64,000 bases of DNA from an uncultured Oscillospiraceae bacterium (GTDB lineage: Bacteria > Bacillota > Clostridia > Oscillospirales > Ruminococcaceae), in assembly GCA_910589145.1 (NCBI GenBank), contig CAJUSD010000006.1:1-64000 (forward strand), given 5' to 3'. Position 1 is the first letter of the stretch. The number at the start of each line of letters is the position of its first letter. This document shows positions 8,257-17,543 of the stretch, piece after piece. The position numbers and the translations under genes were made by a program. Below the pieces are notes generated by a model. The model was not told where the DNA came from. It ran no database searches and was given only the letters and a program-made list of their open reading frames with translations.

Positions 8257-9927
8257 TTGAAAATCCAAAGCTCCATTTTATTACAGGCAGAGCAGGAAGT
8301 TTCTGAAACCGGTAAATTAAGTTTTGCCACACGCCGGAAACTATGGTTGGAATTTGGCCCCTGGGAAGCCCGAAAAGAAGATGACCCTGTTCCCCGAACT
8401 CTAACGGAACCCCTGAAAAAGCGTGCAGAACTGGCGTTGGCCTGTGCCAAAAAGGTCAGCCGCATATGGAGCGCCTACGATTCTGAGGATAAACGCCCTC
8501 AAAAGCTGATAAAGGAAACACGCGCCTATCTGGACGGCAGACGCACACCAGAGCAGCTATCAGAAACAGTCAAGATTATGGAACATTTTATGTCCATAGT
8601 AGAGAACGAACCCGACAGTTCCGCCCCCGCTGCCGGGATGTCAGCCTGGAACGCCCTAATAACAGCCCTTCATGATGAACCTTTATTAGAAGAACGGTAT
8701 GCCGATGCAACGGATTCTGACCTGGATTGTTACGATTGGGATGCAGCCAGAGAAGCCTCTGAAGCCTGGACAGGCGCCAATGAAGAAGCGAGTCCAGGAC
8801 AGCGGAAAGTACGCCGGATGAAATTCTGGGCATGGTATCTGGAACAATCCGCCAAACTGCTTGGAGACAGCGGATACTGCTTCCCTGCAAAAGCCATAAA
8901 AGCCTACCAGTTAAAACAAAACCCGCCCAAACCTGTCCCTGCAGAAGTATCCCTGGAAAGCCTGGCGGATTATCTGGAACTTGGTACCTTCCGTTATTGC
9001 TGCCGCATCTTAGCCAAACTTACCCTGTATGATGACGCCCCTCCCAATCTTTACCAGGTTGTTTACCGGCATAACTATGAAAGCGCAGTCTGCCCTAAGT
9101 GCAAATCCCAAACGAAAGAGATAAAGTATTATATTGGCGGTGCAGCTGCTGAGGGTGAACTGCCGGGAGGCGTTAGTTTTAGGGCCATTGAGGAAATCCC
9201 CTTTTTCCGGTGTCCAGACCATCCTGACGAGTGGATTAATGTCCCCCATGAATATATTAACAGGAAGGCAATATTTAAAAAGTATATCGCCGGAACCGGC
9301 CGGGCGGAAACCCTGAAAAAACAGATTGAGGAAAGGGCTGTCAACCGTTTTGAAGTGTCGGAGCGTTCCATAACTTTGAATGACAGGAGTGCAGATCGTT
9401 TCATGCTCCAGGCTTTAGACGGAGGAACTCCCGGCTTGGAGTGGACAAACCGGGAGGATGACAGCTTCTCTGTGGATTTGGCAGTGTTTGGCCCCAATGT
9501 GGCTTTTTTAGACCTTCCATATGAGGAATTTGCGGAAAAGTACCCCCAACGGGTTCGGAAGGTTGAAGAACGTGTGACGGAAATTGATTTTGCCGGGGTT
9601 TGGGTTCGGTGTTATCTGGACAAAAAGGGAGATTTGCTTCGGGTAGAAACTACAAACCGCTTCCAAGTGGAGCTTAAAAGCCCCAAAAAGGATAAGGACA
9701 AATTGACGGCAGGGTTAGCGGAGGCTTTGGGAATCCCTGTAGAACAGGCTCAGGGGATTTCGGAAGTTCTGGGACAGATGGAATATGCACGAGGGAAAGA
9801 GGTAATGGACTGCCTGTCAGGGTTCAGCCGCAAAGAAGCGGAACGGGTGCTGAAAATTCTCCGCAGCCATCGGGTTGAATGTCGAATTATGCCTTGGCTG
9901 ATTGATAAAGAGGGGGACGCCTGGTAA
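8257..9927 (+). CDS. Hypothetical protein, 556 residues, with a CPKC zinc-ribbon-like motif
   Basis: I do not recognise this family. The best start is the TTG at 8257, with AAAGGAGGG 7 bases upstream; longer starts would run into the repeat. The first 270 residues are helix-rich and acidic, with conserved-looking tryptophans (FGPWEARKEDD, KFWAWYLEQSAKLLG). Around residue 290 comes VCPKCKSQTKEIKYYIGG, followed about 30 residues later by FFRCPDHPDEWINVPHEY, a possible split zinc ribbon (two Cys pairs are incomplete: C-x2-C then a single C...H). The last 150 residues contain SPKKDKDKLTAGLAEALGIP and a helical tail like a ribosomal-L7/L12-type ALGIPVEQA fold. No signal peptide or membrane segment is seen, so it is probably cytoplasmic. 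It is monocistronic and converges on the DUF3006 gene. Confidence 0.8.
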   Translation: MKIQSSILLQAEQEVSETGKLSFATRRKLWLEFGPWEARKEDDPVPRTLTEPLKKRAELALACAKKVSRIWSAYDSEDKRPQKLIKETRAYLDGRRTPEQLSETVKIMEHFMSIVENEPDSSAPAAGMSAWNALITALHDEPLLEERYADATDSDLDCYDWDAAREASEAWTGANEEASPGQRKVRRMKFWAWYLEQSAKLLGDSGYCFPAKAIKAYQLKQNPPKPVPAEVSLESLADYLELGTFRYCCRILAKLTLYDDAPPNLYQVVYRHNYESAVCPKCKSQTKEIKYYIGGAAAEGELPGGVSFRAIEEIPFFRCPDHPDEWINVPHEYINRKAIFKKYIAGTGRAETLKKQIEERAVNRFEVSERSITLNDRSADRFMLQALDGGTPGLEWTNREDDSFSVDLAVFGPNVAFLDLPYEEFAEKYPQRVRKVEERVTEIDFAGVWVRCYLDKKGDLLRVETTNRFQVELKSPKKDKDKLTAGLAEALGIPVEQAQGISEVLGQMEYARGKEVMDCLSGFSRKEAERVLKILRSHRVECRIMPWLIDKEGDAW

Positions 9928-9949
9928 TACCCGCAGGTTAAAGGAGGAA

Positions 9950-10201
9950 TCAACCCTTTCCCATCAGGCGCCGCAGCAGGTCTAAATTTGCTTGCTGACG
10001 GCGCTTTTTTTCTTCCCCGTCAAGCCCCAGCCTTCCATCCTCATCCAGCTTTAAAATGTCTCCCTCAGAAATTTCATCTGGCAAATCAACATCACACAAA
10101 GGAATATCATATTTCTGGTTGTCATCATCATAGCAAACCGCAAATTCGCCTTCTATACGGTCTACCGCCAAATATTTTCCATTCAAGGAGTACCACCTCA
10201 T
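9950..10201 (-). CDS. DUF3006 domain protein
   Basis: This protein of 78-83 residues fits DUF3006: AVDRIEGEFAVCYDDD, DIPLCDVDLPDEISEGDIL and a basic C-terminal tail. DUF3006 proteins are commonly encoded beside secreted ComEC/Rec2-like metallo-hydrolases, and that is the case here: its ATG overlaps the stop of the upstream gene by 4 bases (ATGA). The ATG has no clear ribosome site, whereas the TTG at 10186 is preceded by GAGGTGG with 6-base spacing and starts the domain more neatly, so the true protein may be 78 residues. Function is unknown; a binding or regulatory role for its partner hydrolase is inference from gene order. Confidence 0.85.
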   Translation of the reverse strand: MRWYSLNGKYLAVDRIEGEFAVCYDDDNQKYDIPLCDVDLPDEISEGDILKLDEDGRLGLDGEEKKRRQQANLDLLRRLMGKG

Positions 10202-11253
10202 TTTTCGGTTGTTACAGAAAGGTTTTTCCCATCAGATGTTACTATAATTGAACCTGATAAATCAGTACGGTAAATTTTAACATCATTCTGCTCCAGCTTT
10301 TCAAGGGTAGAGGGAACGGGATGCCCATAAGTATTTCCTGTCCCAACAGAAATTAATGCAATATCAGGATCAACAGCAGTTAAAAATTCATCGCTGGTAG
10401 AGGTATCGCTCCCATGATGCCCAACCTTGAGCACATCAGCAGAAATGGTAATACCTTTCCGCTGAAGAATCGCAGCTTCAGCTTTGTCTTCACAGTCTCC
10501 GGTAAAAAGGAAGGAATTATTTCCATAGGTCAGCCTGCATACAACAGAAGTATTATTAAGGTCTTTAAACACTCCGTTTGGTCCGACGATCTGCAGGGCG
10601 GCTCCATCCCCCAGATTATAAGTATCGCCTACTTTTGCAGTTGTAATCGTAAGATTCTTTTCTAAAATGGCAGTCAGCAAACTGGTATAGGTCTTTGTTG
10701 TTGGAATCGATTCCTCTGCAATCTCTGAAAGAATCACCTTTTTCACATTCATTCCGCGGACTACATCGTCAAGCCCGCCGATATGGTCAGAATGTGCATG
10801 GGTTCCAATAACAATATCAAGGGTAGAAATTCCATGGGCCTTGAGATAATCAATTACATCGTCGCCTTTTCCGTTTTCCCCTGCGTCAATCAGCACATTT
10901 GCTTCCGGGGCTTCAATTAGGATGGAATCCCCTTGTCCAATATCAATCATATGTACTTTTACCGTAGAGTGGGCAGCGAAGGTTCCTGAAGGATCTCCAT
11001 TGCTGTCAGAATCCCCTGATCCATTTCCGCCGATTTGATCCATAACGGAAAAGATTTCATCCCATGTGGGAAAAATAGAAAAGGGGTTGACATAATCCGC
11101 CAGAGTAATACACAGGCAAAGGATACAGAACGCCGCAGCTACCAAATAGGGAGCCATCTTTAATTTCTGTGGTTTTTTCCGGCGTGAGGAAGATTTAGAA
11201 GTGCCTTTTCGTTTTGCGGTGGTTTTGGTTCCGCGTTTGGGAGTTTGAGCCAT
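10198..11253 (-). CDS. Membrane-anchored ComEC/Rec2-like metallo-beta-lactamase-fold hydrolase
   Basis: The 351-residue protein has a basic N-terminus (residues 1-30, rich in Lys, Arg and Ser), one transmembrane segment or uncleaved signal at about 33-52, then an extracellular metallo-beta-lactamase domain. Metal motifs are HMIDIGQGDSILIEAP, GTHAHSDHIGG (HxHxDH), LFTGDCE and KVGHHGSD. This arrangement matches the stand-alone versions of the ComEC C-terminal nuclease domain; a nuclease or phosphodiesterase role outside the cell is plausible but unproven. AAAGGA lies upstream of the ATG. Its first 59 bases overlap the end of the ygiQ-like gene, and the DUF3006 gene follows with a 4-base overlap, so the three look co-transcribed. 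Confidence 0.88.
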   Translation of the reverse strand: MAQTPKRGTKTTAKRKGTSKSSSRRKKPQKLKMAPYLVAAAFCILCLCITLADYVNPFSIFPTWDEIFSVMDQIGGNGSGDSDSNGDPSGTFAAHSTVKVHMIDIGQGDSILIEAPEANVLIDAGENGKGDDVIDYLKAHGISTLDIVIGTHAHSDHIGGLDDVVRGMNVKKVILSEIAEESIPTTKTYTSLLTAILEKNLTITTAKVGDTYNLGDGAALQIVGPNGVFKDLNNTSVVCRLTYGNNSFLFTGDCEDKAEAAILQRKGITISADVLKVGHHGSDTSTSDEFLTAVDPDIALISVGTGNTYGHPVPSTLEKLEQNDVKIYRTDLSGSIIVTSDGKNLSVTTEK

Positions 11254-13177
11254 GTTGATTGTCCTTTCTCTTTGGTGTTGAGGCGGGACGTTTTCCAGGC
11301 TTATAAGCAGCCTTTAAAATGCGTTCCCGCTCCTGTTCCTGCCGTTTAGATGCAGCGTGTTCCCGGTCGGGAGCTGCCAGACAGTTTTCTCCAAAACCGA
11401 TTAGATCTTCCCGGCCAGCTTTTTGGAGGGCCTCTATAATCGTCCGGCGGTTTTCTGGCTTGTAATATTGTAGTAAAGCGCGTTGAAGCCGCTTTTCTTC
11501 CGGGGACTTGGGGACAAAAACCGGTTCCATGGTGGCTGGGTCAAGTCCTGTATAAAACATACAGGTGGAAGGCGTTCCGGGCGTGGGGTAAAAATCCTGT
11601 ACCTGTTCTGGATGGATGCGGTTCTTTTTCAGATACACAGCAAGCTGTACTGCATCCTGTAAGGTAGAACCGGGATGGGAGGACATAAGGTAAGGCACCA
11701 GGTATTGTTCCTTGCCTGCCCGGCGGGTCGCCTGGAAAAACTTCCTGCAAAACCGGTCGAATACTTCAATCGGCGGCTTGCCCATTTTCGCCAAGACATG
11801 GTTGCTGCAATGTTCCGGGGCAACCTTCAACTGCCCGCTAATGTGATACCGTACAAGCTCGTCCATAAAACTGGTGTTCTTATCTGCCAGCAGGTAATCA
11901 TACCGTATGCCGGAACGGACAAAAACCTTTTTAATTCCAGGGATTGCCCGCATTTCCCGGAGGATTTCCACATATTCCAAATGATCCGCTTTCAGGTTTG
12001 GGCAGGGCTTTGGGGAAAGGCATTTTCTTCCGCGGCACAAGCCGGATTTAAGCTGTTTTTCACAGGAAGGCCCCCGGAAATTTGCAGTTGGCCCTCCTAC
12101 ATCGTGGATATAGCCTTTAAAGCGGGGATTGTCTAGAAAAGAACGGGCTTCTTCTAATACAGACTCCTTGCTTCGGGAAGTAACATGCCGCCCCTGGTGA
12201 AAGGTAATGGCACAGAAATTACAATTGCCAAAGCAGCCCCGATTGTGCATAATGGAAAATTCCACTTCTTCAATCGCCGGAACCCCGCCTAAAGGTTCAT
12301 ACATGGGATGGTACATCCTCTGGAACGGCAGGCGGAAAACTTCATCCAGTTCTTCCTGCCCCAGAGGGATGGAAGGAGCAGTCTGAACCAGGAGCCTGTC
12401 CCCATGCTTTTGCGTAATCGGCCTTCCGTTTACTGCATCCTGCTCGTCCATCTGAATTTGAAAAGCTCTTGCATAGGTTTTTTTATCAGCTTTTACGTGG
12501 CTGAAGGATGCGCAGGATACCGAATTGGGCACTTCTGTATTCAGGTTGTCGAAATAGCAGATCCCCCTAATATTATGCAGTTCTGAGGGCTTTTTCCCTT
12601 CTGACAGCCCCCTTGCAATTTCCCTTGTTTGGTGTTCGCCCATCCCATAGATTAATAAGTCCGCCCCAGAATCTTCCAAAATAGACGGACGAACTTCATC
12701 ATCCCAATAATCATAATGTGCAAACCGCCTTAAAGATGCTTCCAGACCTCCAATGATAATTGGAACATCCCCATAAATTTCCCGGATTTTCCGGCAATAC
12801 CAGATAACAGCGCGGTCAGGCCGCCCGCCTGCTTTGCCGTTCGGGGAATACACGTCCTCAGAACGCTTTTTCTTTGCAACTGTGTAATTATTGACCATAG
12901 AATCTATATTCCCGCTGGTGACAAAAAACGCCAGTTTTGGCCGTCCAAACCGGGTAAAATCCTTATCTGTATCCAGGCGGGGCTGGGGAAGCATTGCTAC
13001 CCTGAGCCCTTCTGACTCCAGCACTCTTGCTGTTAAGGCTATCCCAAAGGATGGATGGTCTACATAAGCATCCCCTGTCACACATATAATATCGGCTTCC
13101 TGCCAGCCCCGCTGGCGCATATCTTCGACTGACGCCGGAAGGAAACCTTTCCTGTCCGGCATATATGCTGAACCCAT
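11195..13177 (-). CDS. ygiQ: YgiQ family radical SAM protein
   Basis: At 660 residues this has the full length of YgiQ proteins (UPF0313). The N-terminal B12-binding-like region holds FLPASVEDMRQRGW and CVTGDAYVDHPSFG; the radical SAM core has the cluster motif CFGNCNFCAI near residue 315, with Cys-x3-Cys-x2-Cys spacing. Conserved GGLEASLRRFAHYDYW, VRSGIRYDYLL and YTGLDPATMEPV also fit. The reaction is unknown for the family; a [4Fe-4S]/SAM radical chemistry is implied. The C-terminus is a basic tail (RKAAYKPGKRPASTPKRK region). The last 59 bases overlap the next gene, an unusually long overlap that suggests translational coupling. An AAAGGAA ribosome site precedes the ATG. Confidence 0.93.
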   Translation of the reverse strand: MGSAYMPDRKGFLPASVEDMRQRGWQEADIICVTGDAYVDHPSFGIALTARVLESEGLRVAMLPQPRLDTDKDFTRFGRPKLAFFVTSGNIDSMVNNYTVAKKKRSEDVYSPNGKAGGRPDRAVIWYCRKIREIYGDVPIIIGGLEASLRRFAHYDYWDDEVRPSILEDSGADLLIYGMGEHQTREIARGLSEGKKPSELHNIRGICYFDNLNTEVPNSVSCASFSHVKADKKTYARAFQIQMDEQDAVNGRPITQKHGDRLLVQTAPSIPLGQEELDEVFRLPFQRMYHPMYEPLGGVPAIEEVEFSIMHNRGCFGNCNFCAITFHQGRHVTSRSKESVLEEARSFLDNPRFKGYIHDVGGPTANFRGPSCEKQLKSGLCRGRKCLSPKPCPNLKADHLEYVEILREMRAIPGIKKVFVRSGIRYDYLLADKNTSFMDELVRYHISGQLKVAPEHCSNHVLAKMGKPPIEVFDRFCRKFFQATRRAGKEQYLVPYLMSSHPGSTLQDAVQLAVYLKKNRIHPEQVQDFYPTPGTPSTCMFYTGLDPATMEPVFVPKSPEEKRLQRALLQYYKPENRRTIIEALQKAGREDLIGFGENCLAAPDREHAASKRQEQERERILKAAYKPGKRPASTPKRKDNQHGSNSQTRNQNHRKTKRHF

Positions 13178-13263
13178 GTACTTTTTCCTTTCTGTTGTTT
13201 ATTTGAACCTGTATTCATAACCGGGGATGCTGCCCTGACCCTGATTCCCTGAAACCGGGCTTT

Positions 13264-15945
13264 TTATTCCGGCTGGTTCAGCTTCATTTCCATCCAACGT
13301 TCCTTTGACAGCAACACCTGCCTTGGCTTGCTTCCATCTGCTGCGCTTACAATCCCTTTCTGTTCCATATCGTCCATTATGCGCGCAGCCCTTGCATAGC
13401 CCAACTTTAACCGTCTCTGCAAAAACGACGTAGAAGCCATACCCGCTTCGACCACAACCTCTATTGCTGCTGGAAGCATATCGTCTTCATCGTCAAAACC
13501 GCCGCCGTCGCTGCTTCCACCTTTCGATTTTTCAGCAACCGCCTGTTTTTCAATTTCTTCCATAATATTATTGTCATATACAGCCGAACCGCCATTTTTA
13601 ATAAATTCCACAACTGTCTCTACTTCTGCATCACTCACAAAGCACCCCTGCACGCGAACCGGCTTTGACGCCCCCACAGGATTAAAGAGCATGTCCCCTT
13701 TGCCAAGCAGTTTTTCCGCGCCGCTGGAATCAAGGATTGTTCGGGAATCCACTTGGGAGGAAACCGCAAAAGCAATTCTGGAAGGGATATTGGCCTTAAT
13801 AACGCCTGTGATAACGTCAACGGAAGGCCGCTGCGTAGCAATTACAAGGTGCATCCCGGCTGCGCGGGCCATTTGGGCAAGCCGGCAGATAGCGTCTTCC
13901 ACATCATTCGGGGCAGCCATCATTAAATCAGCCAGCTCGTCGATAATAATAACAATTTGGGGCATGGGCTGTAAATCATCCCTGGAAGCCGCAAGCCTGT
14001 TAAAACCATTCAAATCCCGGACGCTGTTTTCTGCAAAGCTCTGGTAACGGTGAAGCATCTCCGTAACAGCCCAGTTCAGCGCACCGGCAGCTTTCCGGGG
14101 ATCGGTTACAACCGGAACCAGCAAGTGGGGAACGCCGTTATAAATCCCCAGTTCAACAACCTTTGGGTCTACCATTAAAAGTTTAACTTCATCAGGGGAG
14201 GATTTAAACAAAAGGCTTACAATAAAGGAGTTGATACAAACTGATTTACCGGAACCGGTAGAACCTGCAATCAAAAGATGGGGCATTTTCGCTAAATCCG
14301 CCAATGCGATATTTCCTGCAATATCCCGGCCTAAAGCCACTGTTAAGCGGCTGGAAGCATCACCAAATTCCTGGGAATCAATGACGTCGCGGATTGCAAC
14401 AGAACTTACCACTTTATTGGGAACCTCGATTCCAACAGCAGCCTTTCCGGGAATAGGCGCTTCTATACGTACCCCTGCCGCCGCTAAATTAAGCGCAATA
14501 TCATCCGCAAGGCTTGTAATACGGCTGATCTTTACCCCTGCAGAGGGTTGAAGCTCATACCGTGTTACTGCTGGGCCGCGTGAAATATCTACAATCCTTG
14601 TCTGCACTCCAAAACTTTTCAGGGTATCCACCAAACGGGCGGCATTTGCCTTCAGTTCTTCTGAAATATCATCCTCTGCGGGGGCTTTGGGCTGGTTCAG
14701 CAATTCCACAGGCGGATGAATATATTCCTCTGGTATTTGCTGTTCTTTTGCTGTTTCCTGGATTTCCTTGGCAATTTCTTCCTCTGCAACTGCTTCCCCT
14801 TTATCTTCCTGCGCTTTCCTTGAAGGTGGCTCCAGGATTTTGGAAATGGGTTCAGCGGTTTTTTCCTGTTCCGCAGGGATTGGAATTTGCTGCTCTGCCT
14901 GGATTTCCTTTAATACTGTCTGAGCGGGCGTTTCCTGCCTTTTCGATGTGTTCGCTATATCCAACAGGTTTGCCGCTGATTCACTGGATGCGCTTGAACT
15001 GCTTGCAGGACGTTCCTTGCTGCGGCCGCCATTGAGCATGCGGCTGATTAAATCGTCTATTTGATCCAATGTTCCATCATGTTCCTTTTCTTTCTCTGGT
15101 TCCTTTTTCTTTTTTTCAGGAACAGGCTTGTCCGGTTCCTGCTTTTCTTCCTGTACAGCAGGCGGGTCAAGCAGTTTGTCGTTTATCTGCATCAGCTTTT
15201 GTGCCCCTGTCAGGCTTCCCTTCGGAGAACTGACCGGATGCTGGGGAAGACGCTCTCCGTCTGAAAGCGCCTCCAAATCGTCATCCACAGGGACATCAAT
15301 ATTAAACTTGGGCGGTTCCCGGCTGGCAACTTTCTTTGTGTATACTTCCCCAACCTTCTTTACCGGCTGGGACGCCTTATGAAAAAACTGCCGCAGAGTT
15401 GTGCCTGTAAGCAGCATCACAAATACAAAAATAAGTAAAAAGATTACAATTACCGATGGTACTTTGCCGATAAGAGCCAGCAAAGGAATTCCCACTAAAC
15501 CCGACAGTAGCCCGCCTCCAGACAGGGATACCCCCTGCTGGTACAACGCTGCCAGGCTTTTCCAAAAACCTTTTATATCTGGAATGCCCGCTCCAAATAC
15601 CTGCGTAATACCACAAAGCAGAGTTAATAGAACAACCGCCTCTATAACGGTTGCCCGTACAGATATAATGGCCTTATCCATGGTTATCATAACCGCAATA
15701 TAGATTAACAGCGGCCCAAGAAGGGCTCCACACCACCCAAACAGGCCATACAACATATTATGGAGGATTTGCCAGAAATTTTTGTCCTGACCTTTTATGA
15801 GGGAAAGAAATAAAAACAATATGCCTACAGCAAAAAGAACAATCGCCCAGATTTGTTTGCGGGCCATTTCCTGGCGTTGAGCCGCTGTCGGCCTGGAGGA
15901 TGAGCGCTTGGAGGAGGATTTGGAACGGGATGATTTACCAGCCAA
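13264..15945 (-). CDS. ftsK: DNA translocase FtsK/SpoIIIE
   Basis: The protein (893 residues) has four predicted membrane segments within residues 20-190, a long charged linker rich in Glu, Lys and Pro (about 200-420), the alpha/beta motor (about 430-770) and a C-terminal gamma winged helix (about 820-885). The Walker A motif is GSTGSGKS near residue 560, and IIIDELADLM is the Walker B. The gamma domain begins AIEVVVEAGMASTSFLQRR, the DNA-orienting fold. Such hexameric pumps move chromosomal DNA through the division or sporulation septum. The start is taken as the TTG at 15945 with AAAGGA 9 bases upstream; the TTG at 15963 lacks a site. In Bacillus spoIIIE follows tepA-ylzJ, and here it lies downstream of the same pair, separated by uppP and repeats. 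Confidence 0.95.
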   Translation of the reverse strand: MAGKSSRSKSSSKRSSSRPTAAQRQEMARKQIWAIVLFAVGILFLFLSLIKGQDKNFWQILHNMLYGLFGWCGALLGPLLIYIAVMITMDKAIISVRATVIEAVVLLTLLCGITQVFGAGIPDIKGFWKSLAALYQQGVSLSGGGLLSGLVGIPLLALIGKVPSVIVIFLLIFVFVMLLTGTTLRQFFHKASQPVKKVGEVYTKKVASREPPKFNIDVPVDDDLEALSDGERLPQHPVSSPKGSLTGAQKLMQINDKLLDPPAVQEEKQEPDKPVPEKKKKEPEKEKEHDGTLDQIDDLISRMLNGGRSKERPASSSSASSESAANLLDIANTSKRQETPAQTVLKEIQAEQQIPIPAEQEKTAEPISKILEPPSRKAQEDKGEAVAEEEIAKEIQETAKEQQIPEEYIHPPVELLNQPKAPAEDDISEELKANAARLVDTLKSFGVQTRIVDISRGPAVTRYELQPSAGVKISRITSLADDIALNLAAAGVRIEAPIPGKAAVGIEVPNKVVSSVAIRDVIDSQEFGDASSRLTVALGRDIAGNIALADLAKMPHLLIAGSTGSGKSVCINSFIVSLLFKSSPDEVKLLMVDPKVVELGIYNGVPHLLVPVVTDPRKAAGALNWAVTEMLHRYQSFAENSVRDLNGFNRLAASRDDLQPMPQIVIIIDELADLMMAAPNDVEDAICRLAQMARAAGMHLVIATQRPSVDVITGVIKANIPSRIAFAVSSQVDSRTILDSSGAEKLLGKGDMLFNPVGASKPVRVQGCFVSDAEVETVVEFIKNGGSAVYDNNIMEEIEKQAVAEKSKGGSSDGGGFDDEDDMLPAAIEVVVEAGMASTSFLQRRLKLGYARAARIMDDMEQKGIVSAADGSKPRQVLLSKERWMEMKLNQPE

Positions 15946-16040
15946 CTGTGTCAGTCCTTTCAAATAAGTTACGTAAATTTATGAAAAGCTAATCTGCGAA
16001 CATAAGGCAAAGGCGGATACCAGAACAGGTAAGCGTAAAA

Positions 16041-16916
16041 CTATCCATGAATCATTTGGAATATCGTCATGCCCTTCACCTGTTCAAAAATCCCCAGACC
16101 TAAAACCACAACGCCTAAGATAAGCGTATAATACCCAAAATACCGGAAACGGTCATTGTTGACAAGCACCTTCACCATCCAGATGGCTAAAAGCCCTACA
16201 ACCAAAGAAACCACCATACCCACAATTAAAACAGATACTGGTGCAGTCTGGGCAGTGCCTTCCAAAACATCTTTAAATTCCAGAATGTTTGCTCCTAAAA
16301 CAGCCGGGATACCCAAAATAAAAGAAAAAGCTACCGCAAATTCCCGGTTCAGCCCCATAACCAGACCAGTACAAATGGTTGATCCTGAGCGGGAAATGCC
16401 GGGAAGGGGCGCAATTGCCTGAGCAACGCCAATGGCAGCCGCATCCCTGGGATTCATTTTAAGGGGACCCTTTTTGCCTTTGACAACATGGTCTGAAAGC
16501 AAGAGCAGCGCTGAAGTCAGCAGGAAACATATTCCCTCTGCAATAATGCTGTTATCTTCTGAAAGAGATGAGTAAAAGTCTTTTAAAGGCAGGACAGCAA
16601 ACAAGGGAACCAGCGCCAGCAAGAGCATCCAAATCATCCGGCGGCGGGGATTATTGGTTTTGAATTTCAGCTTGCCGCGGAACAGGTCTCCGATCATTCT
16701 GAATGCTTCCTGAATCAACTCCCAAATAGTGGGCCAGAAGGCAATAAAGACAGCGACCAAAGTCCCAAAATGCAGCATGATGGAAAAGCTTCCGCCTGCT
16801 TCCCCACCCTGGCCGGTAAAGTGCTGGATAAGGGAAAGATGTCCCGAACTAGAGACGGGAAGGAATTCAGTTAGGCCCTGGATAATGCCCTGGAGGATTG
16901 CGTCAAAAATTGTCAT
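16041..16916 (-). CDS. uppP: Undecaprenyl-diphosphatase UppP/BacA
   Basis: This 291-residue polytopic membrane protein carries both UppP signature blocks: EFLPVSSSGHL near the N-terminus and LPGISRSGSTI in the middle, plus seven to eight hydrophobic segments. It removes a phosphate from undecaprenyl diphosphate so the lipid carrier can be reused in wall synthesis, and it gives resistance to bacitracin. The ATG is preceded by TAGGAGATC. It is about 80 bases upstream of the ftsK-type gene and may share its transcript. The last 20 residues (EQVKGMTIFQMIHG) extend a little past the last helix. Confidence 0.96.
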   Translation of the reverse strand: MTIFDAILQGIIQGLTEFLPVSSSGHLSLIQHFTGQGGEAGGSFSIMLHFGTLVAVFIAFWPTIWELIQEAFRMIGDLFRGKLKFKTNNPRRRMIWMLLLALVPLFAVLPLKDFYSSLSEDNSIIAEGICFLLTSALLLLSDHVVKGKKGPLKMNPRDAAAIGVAQAIAPLPGISRSGSTICTGLVMGLNREFAVAFSFILGIPAVLGANILEFKDVLEGTAQTAPVSVLIVGMVVSLVVGLLAIWMVKVLVNNDRFRYFGYYTLILGVVVLGLGIFEQVKGMTIFQMIHG

Positions 16917-17059
16917 GTTGAAGATCTCCTAACGGATATGTATAAAATTTTAGGAAAAACCAAAGGTGAGGAAATAATCTGCACCCTGGAAGATCGAACT
17001 TTGTTAATATGGGTTCAGCTATTGCGTTGAAAACCAGGCTGATATATTTAATTGGACGG

Positions 17060-17290
17060 TACCTTTGCTTGACAAAGGAAAACATGGTTTTGGGGGCCGG
17101 CAAAGGAGAACGTGGATATAGCAAAGTAAAAAACGGAGCCAAAAACGCCGAAGGATCCAAAAGCAGTTCTGGCGGTGGAGCTGCAAGGCGTGGAGGCGAA
17201 GGCAGGCTGCCGCCTGGCGAGCCTGCACAACGACGCAGATGCGCTGTCAGAATTGCTTTTGGGCGTGTTGGCCTTTGTCAAGCAAAGGTA
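17060..17290. mobile_element. MITE-like element with perfect 19-bp terminal inverted repeats
   Basis: TACCTTTGCTTGACAAAGG at 17060-17078 is repeated exactly inverted at 17272-17290, bounding 231 bp. The right-hand 90 bp recur, inverted, at 42203-42294. There is no transposase; the open frame across it is Gly/Arg-rich and not credible as a protein. It lies in the 620-bp gap between ylzJ and uppP and abuts a subtype B repeat. It could be a non-autonomous transposon or a large structured repeat. Confidence 0.65.
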
Positions 17291-17293
17291 TTG

Positions 17294-17543
17294 TCCGCGA
17301 ATTAGAATTCGCTGGGTTAAAAAGCCCTCAATTTCTTCTTGGAATGTTTTACGAAAACTGGACTTGATGCGCTCATTAAGGTATTTTGCTTTCGCAAACG
17401 GGCTTTTTTATGTAATTTTTTACTTTTCCCTTTTTAGGGATACCTTTCTCCTCTTTTTGTTTGTGCAGGGGAGTTTCGCGCCTGCGAGCGCGACCAGGGA
17501 ACTTTTTAGGAAAGTTCCCTGGACCTTCAAACCTTTTTAATTT
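17294..17543 (+). repeat. Dispersed intergenic repeat, subtype B, copy 1
   Basis: This stretch matches 32904-33142 in inverted orientation. Shared parts are the palindrome GCGAATTAGAATTCGC (17297-17312) with CTGGG and AAAAAGCCC, then TTTGTGCAGGGGAGTTTCGCG, GCGAGCGCGACC, and finally CAAACCTTTTTAATT. The middle holds a perfect 12-bp hairpin, CCAGGGAACTTT/AAAGTTCCCTGG (17494-17522), whose sequence differs from that of the other copy. It reaches just into the end of the ylzJ gene. Confidence 0.8.

Noticed and set aside
17009..17305. 98-residue frame across the 19-bp-TIR element
   Set aside because: Gly/Arg-rich by base composition of the repeat, no ribosome site, not kept in the partial copy.
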